A stretch of 64,000 nt of DNA, taken from positions 218,940-282,939 of the forward strand of contig NZ_LKEH01000048.1 in assembly GCF_001642795.1 (NCBI RefSeq), given 5' to 3'. Position 1 is the first letter of the stretch. Each line of letters begins with the position of its first letter. Source of the DNA: Pseudomonas viridiflava (lineage in GTDB: Bacteria; Pseudomonadota; Gammaproteobacteria; Pseudomonadales; Pseudomonadaceae). The translations under genes and the position numbers were made by a program. The notes under the pieces were generated by a model. The model saw nothing but the letters and a program-made list of their open reading frames with translations. It searched no databases and was not told the DNA's origin. Positions 27,408 to 34,367 of the stretch are shown in pieces.

Positions 27408-28889
27408 ATGAACCGTGAAGAATTCCTGCGTTTGGCCGCTGATGGCTTCAACCGCATTCCGCTTGCCCGCGAAACCCTCGCTGACTTCGACACACCGCTG
27501 TCGATCTACCTGAAACTGGCCGACCAGCCGAACTCCTATCTGCTGGAGTCGGTGCAGGGCGGCGAGAAGTGGGGGCGGTATTCGATCATCGGTCTGCCAT
27601 GTCGCACCGTGATGCGTGTGCATGGCCATCGCGTCAGCATTACCCACGATGGCGTCGAGATCGAAACTCACGAATCGGAAGACCCACTGGCGTTCGTCGA
27701 AGCCTTCAAGGCGCGCTACAACGTGCCGACCATCGCCGGTCTGCCGCGCTTCAACGGCGGGCTGGTCGGTTATTTCGGTTATGACTGCGTGCGTTATGTC
27801 GAGAAACGTCTGGCCAACTGCCCGAACCCGGATCCGCTGGGCGTGCCCGATATCCTGCTGATGGTGTCCGATGCCGTAGTGGTGTTCGACAACCTGGCGG
27901 GCAAGATGCACGCCATCGTGCTGGTCGATCCTGCACAGCAGGATGCGTACGAGCACGGGCGCAAGCAGCTTGATGAACTGATGGACAAACTGCGTCAGCC
28001 AATCACGCCGCGTCGTGGTCTGGATCTGGACCGTCCGCCTGCGCCCGATCCGGTGTTCCGCTCCAGTTTTACTCAGGGCGATTACGAAGCCGCAGTCGAT
28101 ACCATCAAGCAGTACATCCTGGCGGGCGACGTGATGCAGGTCGTTCCGTCGCAACGCATGTCCATCGACTTCAAGGCCGCGCCCATCGATCTGTACCGGG
28201 CGCTGCGCTGCTTCAACCCGACGCCTTACATGTACTTCTTCAACTTCGGCGATTTCCATGTCGTCGGCAGTTCGCCGGAAGTGCTGGTGCGGGTCGAGGA
28301 CAACCTCATCACTGTGCGTCCTATTGCAGGTACCCGCCCGCGCGGTGCCAACGAAGAAGCCGATCTGGCGCTGGAAAAAGACCTGCTGTCCGACGATAAG
28401 GAAATCGCCGAGCATCTGATGCTCATCGACCTGGGTCGTAACGATACCGGTCGGGTATCGGAGATCGGCACAGTCAAGCTGACCGAGAAGATGGTCATCG
28501 AGCGTTATTCCAACGTGATGCACATCGTCTCTAACGTCACCGGCCAGTTGAAGGAAGGCCTGACGGCGATGGACGCTCTGCGAGCGATTCTGCCAGCGGG
28601 CACCTTGTCCGGTGCACCAAAGATTCGCGCGATGGAAATCATCGATGAGCTGGAACCGGTCAAGCGTGGCGTTTACGGCGGCGCCGTGGGCTACTTTGCC
28701 TGGAACGGCAACATGGACACCGCCATCGCGATTCGTACGGCGGTGATCAAGAACGGCGAGCTGCATGTGCAGGCTGGCGGCGGGATTGTGGCTGATTCGG
28801 TGCCTGCGCTGGAGTGGGAAGAGACCCTCAACAAACGCCGCGCGATGTTCCGCGCGGTTGCGCTGGCGGAGCAGACCGCAGCGGAGTGA
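27408..28889 (+). CDS. trpE: anthranilate synthase component I
   Basis: TrpE converts chorismate to anthranilate with ammonia supplied by TrpG, the committed step of tryptophan synthesis. The 493-residue protein carries the LLES feedback-binding motif (residues 45-48) and the chorismate-binding domain with PIAGTRPRG and LIDLGRNDTGRV. I chose the ATG at 27408, with GAGG upstream, over one two codons earlier. Its partner trpG lies 20.8 kb away beyond estA and the tailocin. Confidence 0.96.
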   Translation: MNREEFLRLAADGFNRIPLARETLADFDTPLSIYLKLADQPNSYLLESVQGGEKWGRYSIIGLPCRTVMRVHGHRVSITHDGVEIETHESEDPLAFVEAFKARYNVPTIAGLPRFNGGLVGYFGYDCVRYVEKRLANCPNPDPLGVPDILLMVSDAVVVFDNLAGKMHAIVLVDPAQQDAYEHGRKQLDELMDKLRQPITPRRGLDLDRPPAPDPVFRSSFTQGDYEAAVDTIKQYILAGDVMQVVPSQRMSIDFKAAPIDLYRALRCFNPTPYMYFFNFGDFHVVGSSPEVLVRVEDNLITVRPIAGTRPRGANEEADLALEKDLLSDDKEIAEHLMLIDLGRNDTGRVSEIGTVKLTEKMVIERYSNVMHIVSNVTGQLKEGLTAMDALRAILPAGTLSGAPKIRAMEIIDELEPVKRGVYGGAVGYFAWNGNMDTAIAIRTAVIKNGELHVQAGGGIVADSVPALEWEETLNKRRAMFRAVALAEQTAAE

Positions 28890-28977
28890 GAGCCTCGCAC
28901 AGTCCGAGGTCGCAGCAAGATTCGGGTATAACGCTGAGCACAGGCATGGGCATGATCGGCGTGCTTGAGATCACTCT

Positions 28978-29005
28978 GATCGTTCCCACGCTCGTGGGAA
29001 CGATC
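28978..29005. repeat. palindrome of the GATCGTTCCC family
   Basis: GATCGTTCCCACG and its exact reverse complement flank two bases (CT). It has the same ends as the element at 21002-21112 and sits between the convergent trpE and estA genes. It may also act as a bidirectional terminator. Confidence 0.65.
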
Positions 29006-29032
29006 ATCTCCCGCATGGTCCCATTCCTTCAC

Positions 29033-30964
29033 TCAGAAGTTCAGGCTCAGCGCCACGTTAGCCCCTTGCTGGGTCACGTCATCGTTCTTGCGCCAGTTGT
29101 AGTTGGCGCGCAGCGTGAGGTCCTGGGTGAGTTTCTGGCTGACGCCCAGTGTGGCGCGGTTGAGGTTGCGTTGCGGCGTGTAGCCGTCCAGCGTGAAGTC
29201 GATGGACGGCACGCTGTTGAGCGACAGGGTCACGTCCTGCTGATCGGTTTCAAACTCCCTTTCATGCGCCACTTCTCCCCAGACCTGCGTCGATGGCGTG
29301 ACCTGGAACTTGCCCTGCAAACCCACGCCTGCTCGTTTGGATTTGCGCGTCTGGTCGCTGAAGGTCAGAGCTGTCGAACGAGCGCCTTCTTCTGAGTAGC
29401 CGTCCACATCGATGTGCGCATAGTCCGCGCTGATGAACGGCGACAGGTGCCAGCGACTGTTTGTACCCGCGATGTCGAAGCCGACACGTGCGCTCACAGC
29501 CCACATTTCACCGTCGGTATCGCCTTTCTCCTGACCTTGGCTCACGCCCAATGCGAACTTGCGCTCGGCGTTCTCGTAATCCAGCTTGCCGCCCGAGGCC
29601 GCCAGATCACCCCACCAGTGGTTGGCCTGATACTGCAGAAACGCGGTGGCGATGTAGCTGTTGAGTTTGTAGTCCGAATCTCGCGGTCCCGCTTCGAGGT
29701 TCTGTCGATAGGCACCTGCAACGACACCCGTACGCCAGTTTTCGGCGAAACGGTAGCTGGTGCCGATCGTCAGGTTGTAGCCCTTGCCGTCTGCATCTGC
29801 AGCGGTGTCCTGAGCGTCGATGTCCAGTTTCTGACCGCCTGCCGAGAGGATGCCTTGCCATTGGCCGACCGCCTGCCAGTTGCCAAAGTCGCTGAGCCAT
29901 TGGGCGTGTAGCTCGTCCTGATGAGCACGCAGGGTGCTGTTGGCCATTTCAGGCAGCAGGGTGATTTCCCAGGGCGCCGACAACAATGAATACGCATAGT
30001 CGGCCAGCAGCCGCTGCCCGGCTTCGGTCGGGTGAACGCGGTCGTTGAAGAACAGCTTGGTCGGATCAGGTGTTGTGCCTGAGCGTCCGAAGGTGGCGCT
30101 TTCGTCACAGCTGTCGCCGCTGAAACAGGTGCCGACAAGGTCTTCATTTGGATCGAAGCCGAATCGCGCAGGCTGCGCCAGGGTTTCGCTGATCAGCAGC
30201 GGCACGTTGAGCGGGATGATCTGCGCATCAATCTGTGAAAGGCGGCTGACCAGCTGCTCGTTGAATCGGGCGCTGAGCCTGGACGTCAAGGACTCCAGCA
30301 CCGTGCCGCTCAACGCAGGCGTCTGGCCGATGTCCGGCAGCAGCCAGACCATGATGTGGCGTGCGCCCGCCTGCTGCAGCACCTGCGCGCTGTCGGCGAG
30401 ACGGTCGGCGGCATCCTCGGCATCGCCGAAACTCAGTACGCGGCCCTGCAGGAAATCGTTGCCGCCTCCGGTCAGGTAATAGAGCGCGTTCGGATCGGCA
30501 CGAAACCCGTTGGTCGGCAGATAGCCCGGGCGGCTGCGCAGAACGGTCTGCGATCCGCTGGTGATGGGCGTCACCGCGTCGGACTGCGTGGTGATCGAGT
30601 CCAGAACCTGGTCGGTCCGATAGCCGCCCACCGCCCAGTTGTTGCCATCCGGCAGACCCAGCGCAGCGTTGACGGGTGAGGTCGAAGCGGCCAGATCGCC
30701 AGCAGGAACGTTGAGCATTCTGCCGATAAGCGTGGACGAGTTGAGGTTGTAAACCTCGCCGCTGCCGTCCTGATAGGTCGGCCCGACCCGATTGGTGAAG
30801 CGCAGGGTCGAACCGGCAGGTCCGTCCGTGTCGGGAAACTGCCCGGCATCGGCCAGACTGTCACCGAACACCACCATGGTCGAGTAAGGCGCGGCAACGG
30901 CCGTGCTACAGGCCAGCGAAAGCAGACAGGCCGCGAAGGGCCATCGCCTTGATATCGTGATCAT
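29033..30964 (-). CDS. estA: autotransporter GDSL esterase EstA
   Basis: This 643-residue outer-membrane esterase has a signal peptide (1-25, ending AVAA), a GDSL hydrolase passenger with Ser at about residue 36 in VVFGDSLAD, and a catalytic Asp-x-x-His pair in DRVHPTEAG. A C-terminal autotransporter beta-barrel (about 380-643) ends in Phe (ALSLNF). In P. aeruginosa EstA stays cell-attached and affects rhamnolipid production and motility. The ATG at 30964 has AGGAAAGG upstream. It reads convergently to trpE and lies between trpE and the tailocin. Confidence 0.93.
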   Translation of the reverse strand: MITISRRWPFAACLLSLACSTAVAAPYSTMVVFGDSLADAGQFPDTDGPAGSTLRFTNRVGPTYQDGSGEVYNLNSSTLIGRMLNVPAGDLAASTSPVNAALGLPDGNNWAVGGYRTDQVLDSITTQSDAVTPITSGSQTVLRSRPGYLPTNGFRADPNALYYLTGGGNDFLQGRVLSFGDAEDAADRLADSAQVLQQAGARHIMVWLLPDIGQTPALSGTVLESLTSRLSARFNEQLVSRLSQIDAQIIPLNVPLLISETLAQPARFGFDPNEDLVGTCFSGDSCDESATFGRSGTTPDPTKLFFNDRVHPTEAGQRLLADYAYSLLSAPWEITLLPEMANSTLRAHQDELHAQWLSDFGNWQAVGQWQGILSAGGQKLDIDAQDTAADADGKGYNLTIGTSYRFAENWRTGVVAGAYRQNLEAGPRDSDYKLNSYIATAFLQYQANHWWGDLAASGGKLDYENAERKFALGVSQGQEKGDTDGEMWAVSARVGFDIAGTNSRWHLSPFISADYAHIDVDGYSEEGARSTALTFSDQTRKSKRAGVGLQGKFQVTPSTQVWGEVAHEREFETDQQDVTLSLNSVPSIDFTLDGYTPQRNLNRATLGVSQKLTQDLTLRANYNWRKNDDVTQQGANVALSLNF

Positions 30965-31077
30965 GAGAAAGATCCTTTCCTGTTTTTTATTCTGTCTAGG
31001 AAACGTAGCAAGCCTCTTCATGACCGCCAGCGCTATCGAAAGTTACCGCCCAGTGGTTGGCCTATCACTGGCGTAAA

Positions 31078-31320
31078 TCATGCGGCCCTGTCAGTGACGA
31101 TATCGTTGAGGTAGTTCGCCAGATCGTGCAGGTAGACGAAGGGATGTCCCTGGCGCGTGCCGCCGGTGCGGCTGACCTTCAGGGCGATACGCCCGGCGTT
31201 GATCTTGCGCAGCAGGTTGCGGTCGTTGGACAGATGGGAGAAGTAGCGCTCGCGCACGGCACTCAGCGATGGGCACGGCGTGGCGAATTCCTTGCGAAGC
31301 TGGTCGAGTATGTCGTTCAT
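31078..31320 (-). CDS. prtN: PrtN-like tailocin transcriptional activator
   Basis: This 80-residue protein is the size of PrtN. The core RERYFSHLSNDRNLLRKIN followed by AGRIALKV and YLHDLANYLND matches the pattern of the PrtN family (activator of pyocin genes). The ATG at 31320 has AAGGAG upstream. It is second in a leftward operon with a 60-residue gene, driven by the operator-overlapped promoter at 31579-31607. By analogy it would turn on the structural genes once PrtR is cleaved; its DNA sites are not recognisable here. Confidence 0.82.
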   Translation of the reverse strand: MNDILDQLRKEFATPCPSLSAVRERYFSHLSNDRNLLRKINAGRIALKVSRTGGTRQGHPFVYLHDLANYLNDIVTDRAA

Positions 31321-31366
31321 TCCGTGACTCCTTGTGGTTGTGTAGGTGCAGATGAAAGGCGCAGCG

Positions 31367-31549
31367 TCATGCCGCGTCTCCACCTGACGGGGCAGGGTGC
31401 GTATTGATGGCAGGCGAGGGCCTGTGGCTGGAATTTGTCAGGACCAGGAACTGCCCGGTCTGCCGCTGGATCATCTCGATGAGATGTCTGTCGCAGGCTG
31501 CCGGGTGCAGATACACCGGGCAGCGTGCTTTGGGTCGTGTGGTCTGCAT
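31367..31549 (-). CDS. small unknown protein co-transcribed with prtN
   Basis: This 60-residue protein starts at an ATG with GGAGTACGAAC upstream. The first two thirds are compact (CPVYLHPAACDRHLIEMI, then a QTGQFLVLT strand), while the tail is Pro/Ser-rich and probably disordered. Two Cys and two His (C10, H15, C19, H22) could bind metal, but that is speculation. It lies between the PrtR-operated promoter and prtN, so it should be induced together with the activator. I do not recognise a family. Confidence 0.6.
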   Translation of the reverse strand: MQTTRPKARCPVYLHPAACDRHLIEMIQRQTGQFLVLTNSSHRPSPAINTHPAPSGGDAA

Positions 31550-31578
31550 GTTCGTACTCCATGACGAGGTGCGAACAA

Positions 31579-31607
31579 ACAATACGATATGTAGCGGAGT
31601 GGCGCAA
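31579..31607 (-). promoter_or_regulatory. predicted promoter of the small gene-prtN operon
   Basis: Read leftward, TTGCGC (31602-31607) and TATTGT (31579-31584) are separated by 17 bases. Operator 1 overlaps the -10 and operator 2 abuts the -35, so a bound repressor would block polymerase. The rightward promoter at 32745-32773 has the same -10 and spacing. Confidence 0.55.
31582..31594. promoter_or_regulatory. predicted PrtR operator 1
   Basis: ATACGATATGTAG is a 13-base near-palindrome of the form ATACR-N3-TGTAT. It overlaps the -10 of the leftward prtN promoter. Confidence 0.55.
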
Positions 31608-31619
31608 TACAGATTGTAT
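31607..31619. promoter_or_regulatory. predicted PrtR operator 2
   Basis: ATACAGATTGTAT is identical to operator 5 at 32758-32770 and is a perfect ATACA-N3-TGTAT palindrome. It starts at the edge of the -35 of the leftward promoter. Confidence 0.65.
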
Positions 31620-31625
31620 ATTTAA

Positions 31626-31638
31626 ATACGATTTGTAT
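31626..31638. promoter_or_regulatory. predicted PrtR operator 3
   Basis: ATACGATTTGTAT matches the same motif, 19 bases from operator 2 (about two helical turns). It touches the stop codon of the DUF1654-like gene. Confidence 0.55.
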
Positions 31639-31895
31639 TAGTACGCGTCTGCGGATTCGACGTACCACGACACGTTGACCGAGCCGTTTTCGAAGTTACG
31701 CGTCACGTTGATACCCTCGGCCTCGCTGATCTGCTCGACGATCTGCTCCCAGTGAACAGGTGATTCACCAGGCTCCCGGACTAACAGTACCTGGTGCTCT
31801 ATCTGCGCCTTGGGGCTGGTGATCAGGTCCTGGATACGCTGGGCGAGCGCCAGGTAGGCATCGTGTTGCGAGGCTTCAGGTCTCAGGTTTTGCAT
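31638..31895 (-). CDS. DUF1654-like protein under a LexA box
   Basis: This 85-residue protein begins at an ATG with AAAGGAG upstream. The pattern AYLALAQRIQDLITSPKAQ, then a WEQIVEQI helix and a final strand NGSVNVSWYV resembles the Pseudomonas DUF1654 family, small acidic proteins common near phage genes. Function is unknown. A perfect LexA-type box lies 18 bases before the start, so it is probably SOS-induced directly and not through PrtR. Confidence 0.65.
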   Translation of the reverse strand: MQNLRPEASQHDAYLALAQRIQDLITSPKAQIEHQVLLVREPGESPVHWEQIVEQISEAEGINVTRNFENGSVNVSWYVESADAY

Positions 31896-31912
31896 GCGTG
31901 AACTCCTTTTTA

Positions 31913-31928
31913 CTGTATGTGCGTACAG
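31913..31928. promoter_or_regulatory. LexA (SOS) box
   Basis: CTGTATGTGCGTACAG fits the gamma-proteobacterial LexA consensus CTG-N10-CAG with an alternating T/A-rich core. It lies just upstream of the DUF1654-like gene (start 31895). Confidence 0.75.
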
Positions 31929-32001
31929 TAGTTGAGTAATATTTCCCACGCAAGCGGCAAACCTTTCCTATCTGGAAGTCATGACCCTGAATGCCGGGCA
32001 T

Positions 32002-32025
32002 AAAAAAGCCTCGCTGGGCGAGGCT
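32002..32025 (-). terminator. intrinsic terminator of prtR
   Basis: Read leftward, an 8-bp stem AGCCTCGC/GCGAGGCT with a 3-base loop is followed by six T. It lies 19 bases after the prtR stop codon. Confidence 0.85.
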
Positions 32026-32043
32026 CGGGGATCATCACGGTGA

Positions 32044-32688
32044 TCAGAGGCGCATGGTCATCTGCCGGATAACACCAATCAGTTTGCATTCTTCGCTGAT
32101 CGCGATGGTGGGATAGGCAGGGTTGAGCGGCTTCAGGAAATAGCGCCCGGCGTCCTCGACCAGCTTCTTGAACGTTGCCTCATTGCTTTCCGGGAGCTTG
32201 GCAATCACCAGCTTTCCGGGCGTCGGCTCGATGCCGGTGTCCACCAGAATCAACATGCCTTCCGGAATGCTCTGGCCTGCGGGTGCCGTCATCGAGTCCC
32301 CGCGCACCACCAGCCAGAAGGCTCGGCCCTTGGCTTTGTAGTCGCTCAATTCGAAGGTGTCCGAGTAACCGACCGGATAGGGCTCGACCGCCTCGTTCCA
32401 GCCACCGGCTTCGACCCAGCTGATCACCGGGTAGCGATAGAAACGCGAAGGCTGCCCCGTTGGCGCAACGTTCTGCTGTCCGGGCTCGTTCCAAGGGATG
32501 GAGGTAGTGAGGATCGGCAGGCCCAGCTCGCCAAGCAATCGATTGATGACCTCGATCTTGGGCTCGCGTTTGCCGTTCAGCCAATGCCCGACCGCGCCGG
32601 GCGTAACCCCCATGCGTTCAGCCATTTCTTCCTGGCTGATCTGCTGGGTATCCATGACCTGTCTTGCGACTTCATACCATTTATTCAT
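32044..32688 (-). CDS. prtR: PrtR-like autocleaving repressor (XRE HTH + S24 peptidase)
   Basis: This 214-residue repressor has an N-terminal XRE helix-turn-helix (about 5-60, EEMAERMGVTPGAVGHWLNG) and a LexA/CI-type S24 domain. The cleavage pair Ala94-Gly95 (VEAGG), nucleophile Ser132 (RGDSM) and general-base Lys174 (ATFKKL) are all present, so RecA-stimulated self-cleavage is expected. It should hold prtN and the rightward operon off until DNA damage. The start is either Met at 32688 or, four residues longer, 32700; neither has a strong ribosome-binding site. ATACR-N3-TGTAT sites flank its promoter. Confidence 0.88.
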   Translation of the reverse strand: MNKWYEVARQVMDTQQISQEEMAERMGVTPGAVGHWLNGKREPKIEVINRLLGELGLPILTTSIPWNEPGQQNVAPTGQPSRFYRYPVISWVEAGGWNEAVEPYPVGYSDTFELSDYKAKGRAFWLVVRGDSMTAPAGQSIPEGMLILVDTGIEPTPGKLVIAKLPESNEATFKKLVEDAGRYFLKPLNPAYPTIAISEECKLIGVIRQMTMRL

Positions 32689-32724
32689 GCGTCGAATCAT
32701 ACAGGCTGTAGGGTGTTCTTCAAT

Positions 32725-32737
32725 ATACACATTGTAA
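32725..32737. promoter_or_regulatory. predicted PrtR operator 4
   Basis: ATACACATTGTAA is a near match to ATACA-N3-TGTAT, 25 bases upstream of the longer prtR start. It probably mediates autoregulation. Confidence 0.5.
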
Positions 32738-32744
32738 TGGTTTG

Positions 32745-32773
32745 TTGTGTATAAAAAATACAGATTGTATTGT
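32745..32773 (+). promoter_or_regulatory. predicted rightward promoter overlapped by operator 5
   Basis: TTGTGT (32745-32750) and TATTGT (32768-32773) have a 17-base spacer, with operator 5 over the spacer end and -10. It would drive the Q-like gene at 32831 and has the same -10 and spacing as the leftward prtN promoter. Confidence 0.5.
32758..32770. promoter_or_regulatory. predicted PrtR operator 5
   Basis: ATACAGATTGTAT is a perfect palindrome identical to operator 2, placed over the -10 of the rightward promoter. Confidence 0.65.
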
Positions 32774-32830
32774 CTGGCTTTCCTGAGGACGTCGATCGGC
32801 GTTCTCTGCACAAAAGTCAGGAGCGACACA

Positions 32831-33268
32831 ATGATTGAAGAAGTAGAAGCGGTGATGGCGCATTGGGGCGAGCAGCGCAACCGCATCGGGCTGAGCGGCG
32901 GTTTGAGCAGTCCGATGGCCGGGATCATGGAGTGGGGCGCTTATATCCCCCGCAGCACGCCGGGTTCGCGCTCGCTGATCGGCAATGGCAGCGGCATGGA
33001 CTATATAAGCAGCGAAGTCGAAGCCGCTGTTGCCGAGATGGCGCGCAGCCCGGCCAGGAGCCGAGGACCTGAATTGGCGCAGCTCGCCACCCTGCGTTAT
33101 GTGGAGTCGTTGCCGATGCGCGAGCAGATGCGTTTGCTGGGCATTAATGAAGGCGCCGATCGAACCTACCGCAACTGGGTCGAAAAGCTTCATCAAAGCA
33201 TTCTGGCTGCGCTTTCTGCGCGTAGCGCCTCTCGAAGCAACAGGAAGGAGGTCGCGCGCAGAGCCTGA
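32831..33268 (+). CDS. phage late regulator, Q-antiterminator-like (tentative)
   Basis: This 145-residue protein starts at an ATG with AGGAG upstream. It has a short N-terminal part (MAHWGEQRNRIGLSG), a Gly/Ser loop, and a helical C-terminal half (about 65-130) whose pattern LRYVESLPMREQMRLLGINEGADRTY resembles an HTH with a recognition helix. The layout recalls small antitermination Q-type proteins of lambdoid phages, but the family call is weak. It is the first rightward gene, divergent from prtR, and a terminator (33534-33557) stands between it and the tail operon, where an antiterminator would act. Confidence 0.5.
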   Translation: MIEEVEAVMAHWGEQRNRIGLSGGLSSPMAGIMEWGAYIPRSTPGSRSLIGNGSGMDYISSEVEAAVAEMARSPARSRGPELAQLATLRYVESLPMREQMRLLGINEGADRTYRNWVEKLHQSILAALSARSASRSNRKEVARRA

Positions 33269-33533
33269 TTTCGCCTTGGATCACGCGGCGTTTCGCACCG
33301 CTCATCCGGGTTGACTGCACAGCTGCGGTCGAACTCGGGTTGAAGTCCGGTCAAACTCGACCCACCCCGAAATTGCCCCTTCCCAGCCTTTCCGGAGGGG
33401 GGTAAAAAGGTCCCACGATATGCAATTTGCGCCTCGGAACTGCTGCTCAAGGCAGGCCGCGCAACTGTTGAAACGGGTCATTCGTGATCCGCCCCGAAGC
33501 CCGCCCTGGCGGACTACCGTCATGGATTTCCCC
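33269..33533 (+). promoter_or_regulatory. non-coding leader between the Q-like gene and the tail operon
   Basis: No credible gene lies here; the open frame from 33420 is out of keeping with its neighbours and lacks a start site. GGGTTGA occurs twice, at 33308 and 33337, 29 bases apart, and GGTCGA/TCGACC arms lie at 33327-33332 and 33357-33362. This is where an activator or antiterminator would be expected to act, but I cannot name a site. Confidence 0.4.
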
Positions 33534-33557
33534 GGCCGCCACTGTGCGGCCTTTTTT
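33534..33557 (+). terminator. intrinsic terminator before the tail operon
   Basis: The stem GGCCGC/GCGGCC has a 6-base loop followed by TTTTTT, 16 bases ahead of the next start codon. Transcription from the upstream promoter must pass it to reach the tail genes. Confidence 0.8.
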
Positions 33558-33572
33558 ATGCGTGGAGCAAAG

Positions 33573-33962
33573 ATGGACCCCACCGACCTTGGACCAGGCA
33601 CAGCTACCTGGCTGGGCGGCACTGGCACCATTCTGCTTGGCGGCTTTTTATGGCTGCGCAAGTTTCTTTCCAGAGACGCCGCCGACCGGGCGATGGATAA
33701 CGCCGACATCGGCACCGTCCGGCGCCTCAATGAACTGCTCGACTCCGAGCGACAGATTCGCAAGGAGGCTGAAGCGCGGGCTGATCAGTTCGCCAAGGAG
33801 CGCAACGAACTCGCCGCAGCCGTTGGCCGCATGGAGGGCAAGATCGAAGCGCTAACCAGTCACATCGTGCAGCTCACCGACAAGGTGACCACCCAAAGCG
33901 CCGAGATAGCCCGGCTTCGTTCCCAGCTCGGAGGTGCCAACGATGCACAGATGCGTAATTGA
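33573..33962 (+). CDS. membrane-anchored coiled-coil protein, holin-like
   Basis: This 129-residue protein has one hydrophobic segment near the N-terminus (GTATWLGGTGTILLGGFLWL, about 8-27) and then a long charged coiled coil (about 50-125, heptads in RMEGKIEALTSHIVQLTDKV). GGAG precedes the ATG. Genes in this position in related tailocins are often called holins, but one TM plus a coiled coil could also be a holin partner. It overlaps the next gene by 20 bases. Confidence 0.6.
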   Translation: MDPTDLGPGTATWLGGTGTILLGGFLWLRKFLSRDAADRAMDNADIGTVRRLNELLDSERQIRKEAEARADQFAKERNELAAAVGRMEGKIEALTSHIVQLTDKVTTQSAEIARLRSQLGGANDAQMRN

Positions 33963-34281
33963 TTTCATCGCCCGTCGCGCCTGGCGCCAGATCGAGGTCT
34001 GGGTGATCGCCGCGTTGATGATCGCTGGCTGCCTGATGCTCGGGTTTCAGGCCGGGCAATGGTCGGCCAATGCCGAACACACTCAACAGCTGGCCGAGGT
34101 GCGCAAGGCCTACGACGCAGCACTGGGCAGGCGCGATCTTCGTCTTGACCGGCTGGCCGAGAGTACGACCGAAGCCGCTGGCAAGGTCGAAAGCGCCGCC
34201 ACCGTCGCCAGCGAGGCAGCACACACGGCCAGCCGTGCTGCCGACAAGGCCAACAAGGTGCTCGACAAGGCGACTCAATAG
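33943..34281 (+). CDS. small inner-membrane protein with helical tail
   Basis: This 112-residue protein has one TM helix (about 20-42, VWVIAALMIAGCLMLGFQAG) and an Ala-rich amphipathic C-terminal helix (TEAAGKVESAATVASEAAHT). GGAGG lies at the right spacing for the ATG at 33943, which is inside the previous gene. The pair with 33573 looks like an accessory membrane module that precedes the tail genes, while the endolysin and spanins are at the far end. It could be a spanin-like or antiholin-like protein; no family is certain. Confidence 0.55.
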   Translation: MHRCVIDFIARRAWRQIEVWVIAALMIAGCLMLGFQAGQWSANAEHTQQLAEVRKAYDAALGRRDLRLDRLAESTTEAAGKVESAATVASEAAHTASRAADKANKVLDKATQ

Positions 34282-34367
34282 CTCAAGGCATTCAGCCGTA
34301 CACACTTTCCAGACTGGCAGCCATCGCTGCGGTGCTGGATCGACATTTCTTACACGCGGATTCACTC

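Noticed and set aside
33420..33572. 51-codon upstream extension of the holin-like frame
   Set aside because: It runs through a terminator hairpin and the translation is not protein-like; the ATG at 33573 has a good ribosome-binding site.
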